A stretch of 64,000 nucleotides of DNA from positions 402,933 to 466,932 of the forward strand of contig VFFE01007638.1 of assembly GCA_008921705.1 (NCBI GenBank). The letters run 5' to 3'. Source of the DNA: Burhinus oedicnemus. Taxonomy: Eukaryota > Chordata > Aves > Charadriiformes > Burhinidae. Below the pieces are notes generated by a model. It was not told where the DNA came from. It searched no databases and saw only the letters and a program-made list of their open reading frames with translations. Of this stretch, positions 1 through 12,044 are shown in pieces. How positions within the stretch are numbered: the stretch's first letter is position 1; each line of letters opens with the position of its first letter. The translations under genes were made by a program, and so were the position numbers.

Positions 1-830
1 CGTGTCCTGTCATTGGTCACCAGAGAGAAGGGCACCTCCCCCCTCTGCTCCCCCTCTTGAGGAAGTTGTAGACTGTGACGAGGTCAGCCCTCAGCCTTTT
101 GTTCTCTAAGGTGAACAAACCAAGTGACCTCAGCCGCTCCTCACAAGTCTTGCCCTCAAGGTCTTTCACCATCTTGGTAATCCTCCTCTGGACACACTCT
201 AATAGTTTGATGTCCTTCTTGTATTGAGGTGCCCAAAACTGCACACAATACTCGAGGTGGGGCCACATCAGTGCAGTGTAGAGTGGGACAATCACTTCCC
301 TCAGGTAGCTAGCTGTGCTCTACTTGATGCACCCCAGGACACAGTTGGCCCTTTTGGCTGCCAGGTCACACTGTTGACTCATATTTGACTTGCCATCAAC
401 ACAAATCCCCAGATCTCTTTCTGCAGGGCTGGTCTTCAGCCTCTTGTCCCTGAATTTGTATGTATAACCAGGATTATCCCATCCCAGGTGCAGAATCCAG
501 CACTTGCTCTTGTTAAAATTCATATGGTTGGTAATTGCCCAGCTCTCTAGTGTATCCAGATCTCTCTACCCTTGAGGGAGTCCAAAGCTCCTAATTTAGT
601 ATCATCAGCAAACTCCTGCATCCAGGTCATTTATAAAAACATTAAAGAGCACTGGCCCTAAAATTGAGTCCTGGGGAACCCCACTGGTGACTGGCCACCA
701 GCCTGATGTAATCCCATTTACTTTAACTCTTTGAGCCCAACCTGTCAGTCAGTTGTTCACCCAACATATTATGGACTTGTCTAGGTTTATGCTGGACATT
801 TTGTCCAGAAGGATACTGTGACCACACAGT
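1..830 (-). mobile_element. CR1 LINE fragment, ORF2 reverse transcriptase region, cut by window edge
   Basis: Reading the minus strand from 830 down to 1 gives CR1 ORF2 reverse transcriptase and its C-terminal region. A segment near 590-625 encodes the FADDTK catalytic motif. Downstream open pieces at 320-523 (starting MNFNKSKCW, the CR1 'KFNKxKC' stretch) and 17-295 ([25 protein letters not shown], shown here only as the block PHLEYC...QYKKD) follow in the expected order. The frame is broken between these pieces, so it is dead. The 5' break is near 822-830, where similarity stops within the reverse transcriptase. The 3' tail lies beyond the left edge of the window. Confidence 0.93.
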
Positions 831-3603
831 CAGAGCAAAGAATCAGGTTGAATGATTCAATACTGAGTAACAAATGATATGTGGTGGGGAGGGGGCAAGT
901 AAAAAGGGGAGTAAATTGAGGGGAGGGCAGACCTGGGGGAGTGATGCAATAAGGCAAATGATACCCTCTTTTTTCATTAAAATGAAAGCCAAGAGGGACG
1001 CTTCCATGAAGATGAAATTGAGGCCTAGTATCCAGTACTCTAAATGACAGGTGTACTTGTAGCTTTTTAAGAAGTTCCTCTGTAAAAAGGTCGTTTCTTT
1101 TTTTTTTTTAGCTGTGCCTTTACATATTGTGTTTTGCAGAGTCTGAGGTAAAGTACTGTGAAGCTGTTGTTGTTATGGGTAGGCAGCTGGAAGCGGACAA
1201 GGAAAACAGTGGGCCACATTCAGCACTGTAGAGAATGTAGTCATCTTATTTGGTCACACATTAACAAGAGAGCAAAGAAACAAATAAAATATTCAAAGAT
1301 AGTAGGAATTGGTCAAATAAAAACATTACCAAAGTACTGTGAACCATAACAGATGCCTTAATATATTGCATGCATATTCCTGCTCACATGTTTGTGCTAA
1401 TGGTGCATCTATTCTAAACTGGGTGTTATTTTCTGTTTTACAGCACTTCAATAAAAGCTTGTGCAAGGCCCTTATGATGAGAAATGGGCAGTAAACAAGT
1501 ACATTCAACAAGTTAGCAGGCAGACAACTGAAAACATGAACAAAGTCTTAAATGTTGATAGCAAGAATTTAAAAAATAAGTGAATAAATAAAAAAACTCA
1601 AAGTGGATGGTAAAAAGGGCTTAGCCAATAACAAGTCATGGACACATAAACAAAATAAGAGAATATTAAATAAATTAACAAACAGTGAATTCACCAGAGA
1701 CAAAACCAATTATAGACTAAGTACAACCCAAAAATGCCTGCATATAAAAATAAACTTCACATATCATTTCTATGGGGCAAAATTTAGGGCCGTGTTCTAA
1801 GGCCATGTTTGAAAGGTCAGAGGCAGCATAAATAGTTATCTTCTCTTCCTCCAACTTCAACCGTACACTCTTGTTTTATTGGTTCCCCCTTGGCTCTTCT
1901 ACCCTTGTGGTGACCTGTGATATAAGGCGAAATAAATGTTTTTGTCTGTGTATCTCTTACTATTACTTCTTCCCTTGAAGAGAATAGTCATAGAAATTAA
2001 TTTTTTCAGGGGTTATTGGGAGAGTAAAGACTGCAAAAAGCCACTCACTGTTTTTGCTGATGTAGAATGTAGGGAACATGCACTAAAGCACTAAAATCAG
2101 TGTAACTGCTGTTGACAAGTCAGCCAAATCCAAATAAGGGCTTATAACTGTCCTCTAACTGGTCTTAGCATGTGAATCAAAGATGTATAGGCTTACGTAA
2201 AAATCTGCTTACTGCTCCTGAAAAAATCTGCTTCAAGACTCCCTGCTACAGGAACTCCTCCCATCTCATTTTAATGAAAAAGAAATTTATTCTTTTTTCC
2301 TATTTAATTTTCTTTTATGTATTTTATATATATTTATATATTTTAATATATATTTTTATATATTTTCTTTTTTCTTATATCATTTATTCTTTTATTTATT
2401 CTAGGAGAAAAAGAATTTATTCTAGAATTATAGTTAGCACTCCTTGTCCTGCAGAGCCTCTTTCTTACATTAAGTTCATTGCCAGTTTTGATGAGGGTCT
2501 GGCTTCTACTCCTCCACAACTCTTGGAATTTTTAATTTCCACCAGGCAATCCAATATGCCCTTTTACTCTGTCATGCAGTGTTTAGGTTTCCAGACCTGA
2601 TGCACAAATATCTTGACAGGGAAGGACATGAAATAAGCTCCCATTCCTTCAAGTTACTGCTATAGTGCAAAGGCACTCTAAATCTCTCATCATATTTTGG
2701 AATAACTTATCAGCTCATGCTTAATGCAAACTGTACAAAGCATTAAAAGAGGAAATTTTTTTTCATTTTTTTTCCCAAGGAGACATGTTATTAAGTTAAT
2801 TTGCTGCATTAAACTATTGCTTGTGAAATGCAAACTAAAACAAACATCTGATATTAAGAATGACACAGTAGATCCTGTTCGGCTTTTAGGGCAAGAAACT
2901 TTTCAACAACAGGAAAAAATCCCTGGCATGGCTTACCCACATCTGTTAAAACATGTAGAAGTTGAAATTCTCTTGAATTCACAGCCTTTGGCCTTTCATC
3001 AGGAACTTTCTCTGCATATTTTCTGGAAGAATACTAAAACTGTCCCGAACATCCTTGACTATGGGGCTGTTCCTCACTCTCGGAAAATTTTCATAGTCTG
3101 AATTTGATCTCAGCAGTTGGATATGGCAATCAAAAGAAAGTGGTTAAAGGGTTTTTGGCAACAATCAGGACATCACTTCAGTGGAAAGAGAGCCTGAAAA
3201 GGCTTTGGAAATTATGTAGTTTGGAAAAGATGTGCTGAACTCTCTTTGCTTAAAGATGGTCATCTCACTGTGGCCACTCTGATTAACAGAGTCTGAACAG
3301 TGGTCTTGTAAGGGCAGCAGTAAATGTTTCATCAGATACCCAAATATGACTCTGACATTTTGAGAATGCTTAGCTTTATGCTGAGTTGAGTTGAAGTTAG
3401 CTTTCTTATGCTTAACTTCATTCTGGTATTGATGCATCATGCAGTACCTCTGCACAGTAGTGCTATGAATGTGCATGAGAGTTTTAAGCTAGAGTTGGAA
3501 CTGTGAATCTTTACATATTTTGTTATCTAAATGCTACTAAGTGTTCCTTAGACAAGCTAGGGACTCTATCTGCTTAGTGTGTGAGGTAAACAATGGATGG
3601 TAA
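831..3603. other. AT-rich stretch without recognised gene
   Basis: Open frames here are short (up to 142 codons) and show no domain or codon pattern that I recognise. The longest, at 2172-2600 plus, runs through low-complexity T/A-rich sequence (about 2280-2410) rich in TTTATAT and TTTATTC, so its length is probably a composition effect. No tRNA, LTR end or CR1 tail was seen. Confidence 0.6.
2280..2410. repeat. T/A low-complexity tract
   Basis: Runs of TTTATATAT, TTTTATATAT and TTTATTC dominate. A near-identical word, GAAATTTATTC / GAATTTATTC, occurs at each end of the tract. It explains the hydrophobic peptide in the overlapping open frame. Confidence 0.75.
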
Positions 3604-4092
3604 ATCATAGAATCATAGAATCATTTAGGTTGGAAAAGACCCTTAAGATCATTGAGTCCAACCATTAACCTAGCACTGCCAAGTCCAGCACTAAACCATG
3701 TCCCTAAGTGCCACTTCTAAACATCTTTTAAATACCTCCAGGGATGGTAACTCAACCACTTCCCTGGGCACCCTGTTCCAATGTTTGATAACCTTTTCTG
3801 TGAAGAAATTTTTCCTAATATCCAGTCTAAACCTTCCCTAGTGCAACTTGAGACCATTTCCTCTTCTCCTATCGCTTACTTCTTGGGAAAAGAGACCAAC
3901 CTCCACCTTTCTACGACCTCCTTTCAGGTAGTTGGAAACTGCAATAAGATCTCCCCTCAACCTCTTTTTCTCCAGACTAAACAACCCCAGCTCCCTCAGC
4001 TGCTCCTCATAAGACTGGTGCTCTAGACCCCTCACCAGCTTCGTTCCCCTTCTTTGGACATGCTCCAGAACCTCAATGTCTTTCTTGTAGTG
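3604..4092 (-). mobile_element. CR1 LINE 3' part (outer, interrupted copy)
   Basis: The 3' tail lies at 3604-3630, with repeated ATCATAGA on the plus strand, the complement of the CR1 octamer tail. Reading the minus strand upward gives the C-terminal coding part, with an open stretch at 3838-4113 that includes [14 protein letters not shown] and [19 protein letters not shown]. It belongs to the CR1 group whose 3' region runs through 'GACATGGTTTAGTG' and 'TTAGGTTAACGG'. It stops abruptly at about 4092, where a plus-strand CR1 tail begins. The matching 5' part appears to continue at 4212. Confidence 0.93.
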
Positions 4093-4211
4093 AGACGTAG
4101 TGCTGAGGGACATGGTTTAGTGCTGGACTTGGCAGTGCTAGGTTAACGGTTGGAGTTGATGATCTTAAAGGTCTCTTCCAACCAAAACAATTCTGTGATT
4201 CTATAATTCTA
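4093..4211 (+). mobile_element. Short CR1 3' tail inserted in opposite orientation
   Basis: This 119-base piece is a severely 5'-truncated CR1. It contains GACATGGTTTAGTGCTGGAC, then the conserved line before the tail, and ends in ATTCTGTGATTCTATAATTCT. It is roughly the reverse complement of 3604-3720, so the locus can fold back on itself. Because it carries its own 3' tail, it is a separate insertion rather than an inverted end of the surrounding copy. Confidence 0.85.
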
Positions 4212-4528
4212 ACGCTGCCACTCAAATTGTCTGCAAACTAACTTACTGAGAGTGCACTTGATCCCCTTGTCCAGATCATCGAAAAGATATTAAACAGAAC
4301 TGACCCCAATACTGAGCCCTGGGGAACACCACTTGTGACCGGCCACCAACTGGATTTATCTCCATTCTCCACAACTCTTTGGGCCTGGCCTTCCAGAGAG
4401 TTTTTTACCCAGTGAAGTGTATGTCCCTCCAAGCCACGAGCAGCCAGTTTCTCCAAGAGAATTCTGTGGGAACTGGTGTCAAATGTTTTACTAATGTCCA
4501 GGTAAACAGCATCTACAAGCCCAGGTGA
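4212..4528 (-). mobile_element. CR1 LINE reverse transcriptase part (likely 5' half of the outer copy)
   Basis: The minus-strand frame at 4238-4552 reads [14 protein letters not shown], then the [10 protein letters not shown] motif and FNIF. This is the central reverse transcriptase palm region of CR1 ORF2. The catalytic FADD region at 4212-4240 is degenerate (about FADN, with bases lost). Relative to 3604-4092, about 110 codons of ORF2 are missing across the junction. The 5' break is near 4525. Confidence 0.9.
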
Positions 4529-4548
4529 CAGTCTCAGGACTGTAAAAA

Positions 4549-7500
4549 GCATATGGGATCATAAAGAGTAATTGATATACATATTTAGCCCTATAGTTTC
4601 TTGACTCTCAGAACCATTTTAGGAACCCCAAAATCTCAGAAAACTTTGTGGCTTCTGAAACCCTGTGGACTCTGAGTCGTCTGACAAGGCTTTCCAGATG
4701 GCATAAAATGGATTTGGGATTTCTAAAATCTCCAGTGCACCTAGAGTTTTCTTTTTCTGAGGTGGCAACACAATCTTGAGTGCCGAGACCCTCAGAACCC
4801 CAGAGGTATACCTTTTTTGAAAATGAAACTGGGTTTTTCATTAGAACTGATTTTTCAGGACATTCAGGTTCTTGGCTCCTTACCATGGATGACTGGATTA
4901 TCATATTTTTGACTGTATAGTCTGCTGGCTCTGGACTTAACTGCCTGAACTAGCTTGTGCTGGGGTTGCCACAGCATGACAAACCATGAAAAGTCAGGTT
5001 CTGTATAATGAAACCTGCTTGCAGCGATATCCTATATGTAATAAGAAAACATTGTAGTTAACATGAGAAAGCTGAAAGTGCTGCCCCTCGCCACTGTAGA
5101 CAGGAAGCAAATAACTCTTTCATTCTATGTATAAGGTTGTTTGAATAAAGCTACTCATGTTTCAGCATTTTTTGTTGCTATGGAAAGAGATGTGTATAAA
5201 CTAATAATTCATATGGTAGTTTTACCCTCAGATTAATCTCTTTTGATTTTCTGATGATTCTTCATAAAGAGTTTAAAATTTTTTTCCTGTTAATTATAAT
5301 AATCTTACATAATGTTTTAACAAAATTGCCATTTTGCACAAGAATTATAAAATACAATTTAATTGAATACAACACCCACAGTAATGGCAAGTTAATATCA
5401 GGAGCATCTGACATCTCTACACCAGGAGCACCTGCAGAAGATTTAGTCCAGCGTACCGTCTCCTTATCCCTAATGTAACACTCCTTTTAACTTACAATTT
5501 CCATATAAACAAAAATAGATAATGTGCTGGAAAGGCTTAATATTCCAATCAGAAAATAGTTCCAAACCTTAGAACAGATTTGTGAAACTTTCAAATGCTC
5601 TACAGCCTTGGAAGGTCTGTGATTACAGCCTTGGAGTCGGGACCATGTGCCTTTCTGTCCCATAGACACCAGGTTTTCATGAGGCTACAAAAAATACAGC
5701 AAACTGCCTTTAATCTTACATAAAAGGTTTTTTTCCAAATAAGCTCCCTTTGTCAATCCACCCCGAGGTAGAAAGTGCTGTAAAAAAGAAACAGATGAGT
5801 AGGATGTCACGCTAAAAGTAGGTTAAGAAGTACATGCACAAGCTAGAAAGAATTTCAGAAAAGGAATCCCAATCTAGTGGTTATCACATCTGATTTTTTT
5901 GCTTACACTCTCAGTGAATTACACAGACCACCCTAGAACTTAGTTGCTGGTTTTACACAGGCAGTACATCATAAGTTATTCAAAGTACTTTTTCTAACTT
6001 TTCTTGTGAAGCAACTTCAAAGCTACTCTTCTGCCTGTACTGATTTAGGAGTTTCCTCAAAGTGGCTTTTTCCCCCCTCTGTTACTGGATGCAAAATGTA
6101 CTTTACTGAATCAAGCTAAACAAATTTATTCTTTCACATTAAAAAACTTACTTTAAAAAAGCAAACAAACCGAAACAATTTAATGGTAAGATTTCAGAAG
6201 ACCAGACTTGCCTGCTCATCATTTGGAGAAGGTATTTAAACTTATGACAAAGTAAAGGCAAGGCATGAAGTCTAGGTTCTGCCATTACTTTAATTCATAT
6301 TTTGCAGCTCCTGCTAGTCATGTTTGAAATTTTGATGGTTCTTACTTCTTTTATCCCTTTCTTCCTAATTCACTTATAAAATTTCCATGTTTATATCAAC
6401 AATGTTTTCTTGATCTCTAGACTTTTCATTTCCTAAGTCTTTTTTTCTTTAGCCAATATAATCTTTGGTCTTCCCTTTGTCAATGTTTGAGATTTTTTTG
6501 CTGAACTAACTATATTAATTTTGTTTTTTCCAATTGCTGCTGGAACTGTTTCATAGATAGCAAGGCTGTTGGATGGCATTTTTTGGCCCGACCTTTGGTT
6601 TTTGCCACACTACAGAACAAAAATGAAGCAATCATTTTAATCTTTTATCTCAATAGATGAAACGTATTTCATATATGTCTTAAGTCAGAAATTATCTTGT
6701 TGACCTCTCTGAGTAGATATGTTGCCCTTGCTAAGGATTTCTATGTATTTTTCCAGAGTAGAGCGCAATCATTGGAAGACAAAACAAGTGTTTAGTAAAA
6801 AGAGTGAATTTCTAATATTTTTGCTCCTGTCATAGTCTGATAAACGTATACACATCATAACCAATAACCTTTCTTGCTACCCTTTGCCTGCCAGTCTAAT
6901 CCACATGGAGAATATCGGAGTAATAATTTTCTATTATTTGGAAGATTTTAATTTATCAATAAAATATTAAAAATGTTTTATGAAAAAGCTAACATAGTTT
7001 TGTGCAGGGATTTATTTATTTATTTATTAAATGATGTATTTGTTCTCATTGAAAACAGCAAATGTTATATCAGGTTTGTGACCAACCAGACTCATTCCTG
7101 TTTTCATCAAATCTCTTTTGTAAGTGGAAATGAACCCACAAGGATTTATTTTGTATGTTTCTTTGTTCTTTTGTCACAAAACATATCCATAACATCTTAA
7201 AAAACAAGAAAGTTTTGTTGATATGTAGCAAGTGTTTCAGGGGCCTCAGTGATTTAAAATAACAGTTGTGTACTGAAGTGAAGGAAGATGTGATTGTGAC
7301 TTCTGGTATCCTACTCACTAACCATATCTGTCAAAGAGATGGAAGAGTAGCGAAAAGAGTTTTGGGATGGACAGTGAAGGAGAAAAGAGTGAAATGAAAT
7401 TAGAAGAATCACCTGGAAAAGGTCTCCTTTATCTACTCTCAGAAAGATTCTTAGATAATGATGAAAAGTGGGAAGCATACATTCAGTTTTTCCTCTCCTA

Positions 7501-8059
7501 GGTATTAATATTAACAAGGCAATATTAATATTAACAAGGCATGAATTGGAATGCATAAAGTAATTTGAACTTTTGTTTTCAGAAAGAATTGTGACTGTTC
7601 ATCACTTTCAACCGAGCCCTTTGCACCTTCACTGTTTAATATGTTAATTTTATTAAAATATTTTATTTTTATTGTATTAGTCTTTATTCAACATTACATT
7701 AATATGTTAATCTAAATAATTTTGTGCTTGTATAGCATGTTTTTTTCTTCAAATATTAACTCAAATTTTACTTTTGTGTTGACGTGCACAAATAGCAACT
7801 CTAAATTGTTAAACTGAGTCTAATCAAAGGTGAAATTGGTCAGAATTTTGAAGTAGTTTGGGAATAAGACTTAAATTGGTTAAACTTCATAAGGGAGGAA
7901 AATTTCATCTTTTGCATTAGCTTCTAATTTTTACTTCAGTTTATGATGAAAGTCACTGTATCATATAAGTCTTAAAAGTATTTCAATAATTTTTTTTTCC
8001 TAGTTTAACTTTTGTGATATCCTACAATTCTTTAGGATTGAAAAGGGATTCATGATAAG
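4549..8059. other. AT-rich stretch without recognised gene
   Basis: Mostly single-copy-looking AT-rich DNA. The part at 4600-4910 is somewhat richer in GC and has an open minus frame (4608-4904, 98 codons) with no family I recognise; it could be an old unclassified repeat. A 20-base tandem duplication lies at 7503-7540. Nothing else stands out. Confidence 0.6.
7503..7540. repeat. Two-copy 20-base tandem duplication
   Basis: The 18-base word TATTAATATTAACAAGGC occurs at 7503-7520 and again, identical, at 7523-7540, separated by AA. This is typical of a recent slippage event. Confidence 0.85.
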
Positions 8060-10477
8060 GGAGACAAACGGAAGAAGCCTTGTGTTCGCAGGCCACAGTT
8101 CTCATGGTGGTCTTTACCACTCTGATACCTGCTGGAAGGACAACACAGCAAGGCTCAAGCAATCTAGACTTCTAGAATGCATTGACAACACCCTGACACA
8201 GGTGATCTAGGAACCAACAATGAAATGTGCTCTGCTGGACCTGATGTTTACAAACAATGAAGAACTTACCATGGATGTGAAAGCTAGGGGCTGCCTTGGC
8301 TGCATTGACCATGAAATGGTGGACTTCAGAATCCTTTGAGGAGGAAACAAAGTAAAAAGCAGGACCACAACTCAGGAGAGTGGACGTTAACCTCTTCAGA
8401 GATCTGATTGGAAGAATCACATGGGATATGTCACTAGAGAGAGCAGGAGTCTAGGAGAGCTGACATATTCAAACATTGCCTTCTCCGAGCTCAAGAAAGG
8501 GTCATCCATCAAAAAAAAAAGTCATGCAAAGGCAGTAGGAAGCCTGCATGGATCAGCAAGGAGCTTCTGACTGAACTAAGACTTAAAAAGGGAGTGTACA
8601 AGAGGGAGAAGTAGGTAAAGGAGTCCCAGGAAGAGTATGGAGTTGTTGTTCAACACATGGAGTTCCGTGGAGTTCAATCATGCAGTTAAGAGATTAGAAA
8701 AGCCAAGACAGACCTGAAGTTAAATCTGGCAAGGGATGTGAGAGGCAACAAGAAGGGATTCTACAGGTACTCTACAGGTACATCAACAGTAATAGGAAGA
8801 GTAAGGAAAATGTGGACCTGCTGCTGAATAGAGCAGGGGACATGATGACAGAAGACATGGAGAAGGCCGAGGTACTCAATGCCTTCTTTGCCTCAGTCTT
8901 TGCCAGTAAACTACCCTTCCAGGAATCCCAGAATCCTGAGAGTAGAGGGAAAGTCTGGACTGAGAAAGACTCTCCATGAAGCAGGACCATGTTAGGGAGC
9001 ACTTAAACAAACCGTATCTACAAAAGTCCAAGCAGCCTGGTGGGTGCTGAAGGAGCTCGCTGATGTAATTATGAGGCCACTCTTATCTTTGAAAAGTCAT
9101 TGTGATTGAGAGACGTTCCCAAAGACTGGAAGAAAGCAAATGACACTCCCATCTTCAAGAAAGGCAAGAAGGAGGACCTGGGGAACTACAGGCTTGTCAG
9201 CTTTCCCTCAGGCACTGAGAGAATGATTGAGCAACTAATTCTGGAAACCATTTCCAGACAAGAAAATTATTTGAAGTAGTCAGTATGGCTTTATGAAGGG
9301 AAAATCATGCTTTATCAACCAGATAGCCTTCTACAATGAGATGACTAGCTTGATGAATGAGATGAGAGCAGTAGGTGTTGTTTAGTTCAACTTCAGTAAG
9401 GGTTTTGACAGTATCTACCATAACATTGTAATAGACAAGCTGACAAAGTACAGGTTAGATAAGTGGACAGTGAGATGGATCAAAAAATGGCTGAATGGTT
9501 GGGCCCAGAGAGTTATGGTCAGTGGAACAAAGTCCAGTTGGAGGCCAGTCACTACTGGTGTACTGTACTGATGCCAATACTGTTCAACATCTTCATTAGT
9601 GACGTGTGCTGGGGCTGAGTGCACCCTCAGCAAGTTCGTAAATGATATGAAAAGAGGAGGAATGGTTGGTAGCCCAGATGGTTGTGTTGCCATTAAGAGG
9701 GACATGACAGGCTGAAGAATTGATCTGACAGGAATATCCTGAAGTTCACCAAAGGAATAAGTCCTGCACCTGTGCAGCAATAACCCCAGGCACCAATACA
9801 CATTGGGGGCCAACCAGCTGGAACACACCACTGCAGAGAAAGACCTTGGGGTCCCAGTCACCATCACAAGCTGACCATAAGGCATCAGTGTGCTTTTGTG
9901 GCAAAGTAGGTCAACAGCCTTCTGGGTTACATTAGGAAGACCATCACCAGCAGGTTGAGGGAGATGATCCTTCCCTGGTGAGACACATCTGGACCATTGG
10001 ACCTAGTTTTGGGCTCCCCAGTACCACAGACATACAGACATACTGGCCACAAAGATGGTTAAGGGACTGGACTGTTGTACAAAGGTACTGTTGTACAAAG
10101 AGAGGCTGAGAGACTTGGGTCTATTCCGCCTGGAGAAGGGAAAGAAGGCACAAGGAACCTTACCAGTATTTATAACTGATAGAAGGGAGTAAAGAAGATG
10201 GAGACAGACTCCTCTCAGTTGTATCTGGTGCAAGGACAAGAAGCAATGGGCATAAACTGAAATATAAGACATTCCATCTGAACACAAGAAAACATATTTT
10301 TATTGTGAGAGTGCTCAAACAGTGGAACAGGTTGCCCAGAAATGTTGTGGAGATGTTCAAGACCTTAGTGGATACAGTCTTGGGCAACCTGCTCTAGCTG
10401 ACACTACTTTAGCAAGGCATTTGGACTAAATAATCTCAAGAGCCCCTTCCAACCTCAAACATTCTGTGATTCTGTAA
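8060..10477 (+). mobile_element. Old CR1 LINE, endonuclease C-terminus to 3' tail
   Basis: This copy has the most upstream 5' break in the window, reaching back into the APE-type endonuclease of ORF2. Around 8110-8145 the usual MGDFN motif reads MVVFT. At 8219-8341 the frame gives LLDLMFTNNEEL and a DHEMV block, where the usual S-D-H has become I-D-H, and then hits a stop. The reverse transcriptase follows. At about 9628 the catalytic FADD reads FVND, losing one aspartate. The tail at about 10460-10477 is ATTCTGTGATTCTGT. Stops and frameshifts are frequent, which makes this one of the oldest copies here. Confidence 0.92.
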
Positions 10478-11824
10478 TTTTATCTATCTTATTCAAAACC
10501 ATGAATTTCACACCACACAGCAGCAAGATTTCTCATGTTGATATTCACAACAGCAGCTTTTGGGAACCAATTTCACAGTGATTGCTGATTGGGGTTTTTT
10601 TCCTCCCCTTTACTTTATAAATAGTTCCTGTCCAGCTCCCTTCAACTAACAGTGTCAGTTCATTTTAAATTTCAGTGAAGCATGCCTTCAGGTTCAGTTG
10701 CTGTTTAACAGTAGTCTGCCTCTACAATGAAATAGCCGTAAAATAAGTGCCCTCTCAAATAAGTCTGTCATATAGATAGCAAATACAACATATTATTTTG
10801 TCTGTTATTATCTTTTCAGAGAAAACAAGTGAATAGTAAGACAGAATAATATGCTTCATTCATTAACTTTTGGGAAACTAGCTAGTTTTCAAACACCTAA
10901 CATATCCAAATGCATCTTCGTTGTTTTTCAAAGGCTTTTGGTGGGTTTGTACACTGTCAAACAGAAGAAAGATTCTGCAGGAAGCAAGCCCTGTCTCATG
11001 GAATCTGTCAGACACTGTATTATAGATATAAATAGCTAAAATTCTTGCTATGCTTTTGTGTAGTATAGGTTACCAAAGTCTTGAACATGTTCGGTGACAT
11101 AGGGAAGGAGTACAGATTATAGATAAAAAGCCAGGAAGGGAGAGAGGTTTTTGGCAGGACGGATAAATTATATGGCACACAGTATACAGGAAACTGTTAA
11201 AGATGTAAAAGAAACTGTGGGCACAAAGTTTAAGGCTTACACAAAGGCGGTAAAAAAATTGTACAGTTTTCTTCCAGTAATGAAGCAGCAACTTCACTAC
11301 CAGGCTAACATGTATTTAGTCATCCTCCAGTTTTCTTAATTTATACATGGCTTTGAAAAATGATTTGGCAAATTTATCTGAGCAGCATCCTTCACACTGG
11401 CTGATTTGTGTAGCTTCATGTTTTCCATATATTCTGACATTCATTATTTATTAATTAATACAGCCTACTCTTACAAGGCATGCCATACTTTGTGTTTTAA
11501 CCATTTTTTCTCCTTTATTTTTTTCACATATGAAAAACTCTGACTTTTAAACATCATCAACTGTTTCACCAATTTACTTATCACCTTTGTAATATTTACT
11601 TTCACTATTGTGCAGAAATTGTATTCATTATTAGATGTTAGAAGTCTATTACTATTACTAAGATAATAACTCATTACCACTAATTTTACCTCTGTTATAT
11701 TTTAGTATCTTTTGACCCTGGAAAACTTGAAGATCTCTATGTGTACTTAACTTTTTAATATATCCAGTACAAAGTGGGGTTTTGTTTATTTGGTTGGTCG
11801 GTTTTAACAGTCAGGACTTGTAGT
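10478..11824. other. AT-rich stretch without recognised gene
   Basis: No CR1, LTR, simple repeat of note or plausible exon was seen. Open frames on both strands are below 80 codons and carry no recognisable domain. Confidence 0.6.
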
Positions 11825-12044
11825 AAAGTTCCACCTAAACATGAGGAGGAACTTCTTTACTTCGAGGATGGCAGAGCACTGGAACAGGCTGCCCAGAGAG
11901 GTGGTGGAGTCTCTGACTCTGGAGACATTCAAAACCCATCTGGATGCCATCCTGTGCAACCTGCTGTAGGTGAACCTGCTCTGGCAGGGGCTTGGACTAG
12001 ATGATCTCCAGGGGTCCCTTCCAACCCCTGTGATTCTGTGATCT
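11825..12044 (+). mobile_element. CR1 LINE 3' end, 5'-truncated
   Basis: Starts in the last codons of ORF2 ([14 protein letters not shown] region, read here as [13 protein letters not shown].. with shifts) and runs through 'GAACAGGCTGCCCAGAGAGG' to the tail TGATTCTGTGAT. Its 3' region (CTCTGGCAGGGGCTTGGACT) matches the minus-strand copy at 56438-58635, so the two belong to the same CR1 group. It is only about 220 bases long. Confidence 0.92.

Noticed and set aside
2172..2600. 142-codon frame with a hydrophobic, membrane-like stretch
   Set aside because: The hydrophobic part is translated T/A low-complexity DNA.
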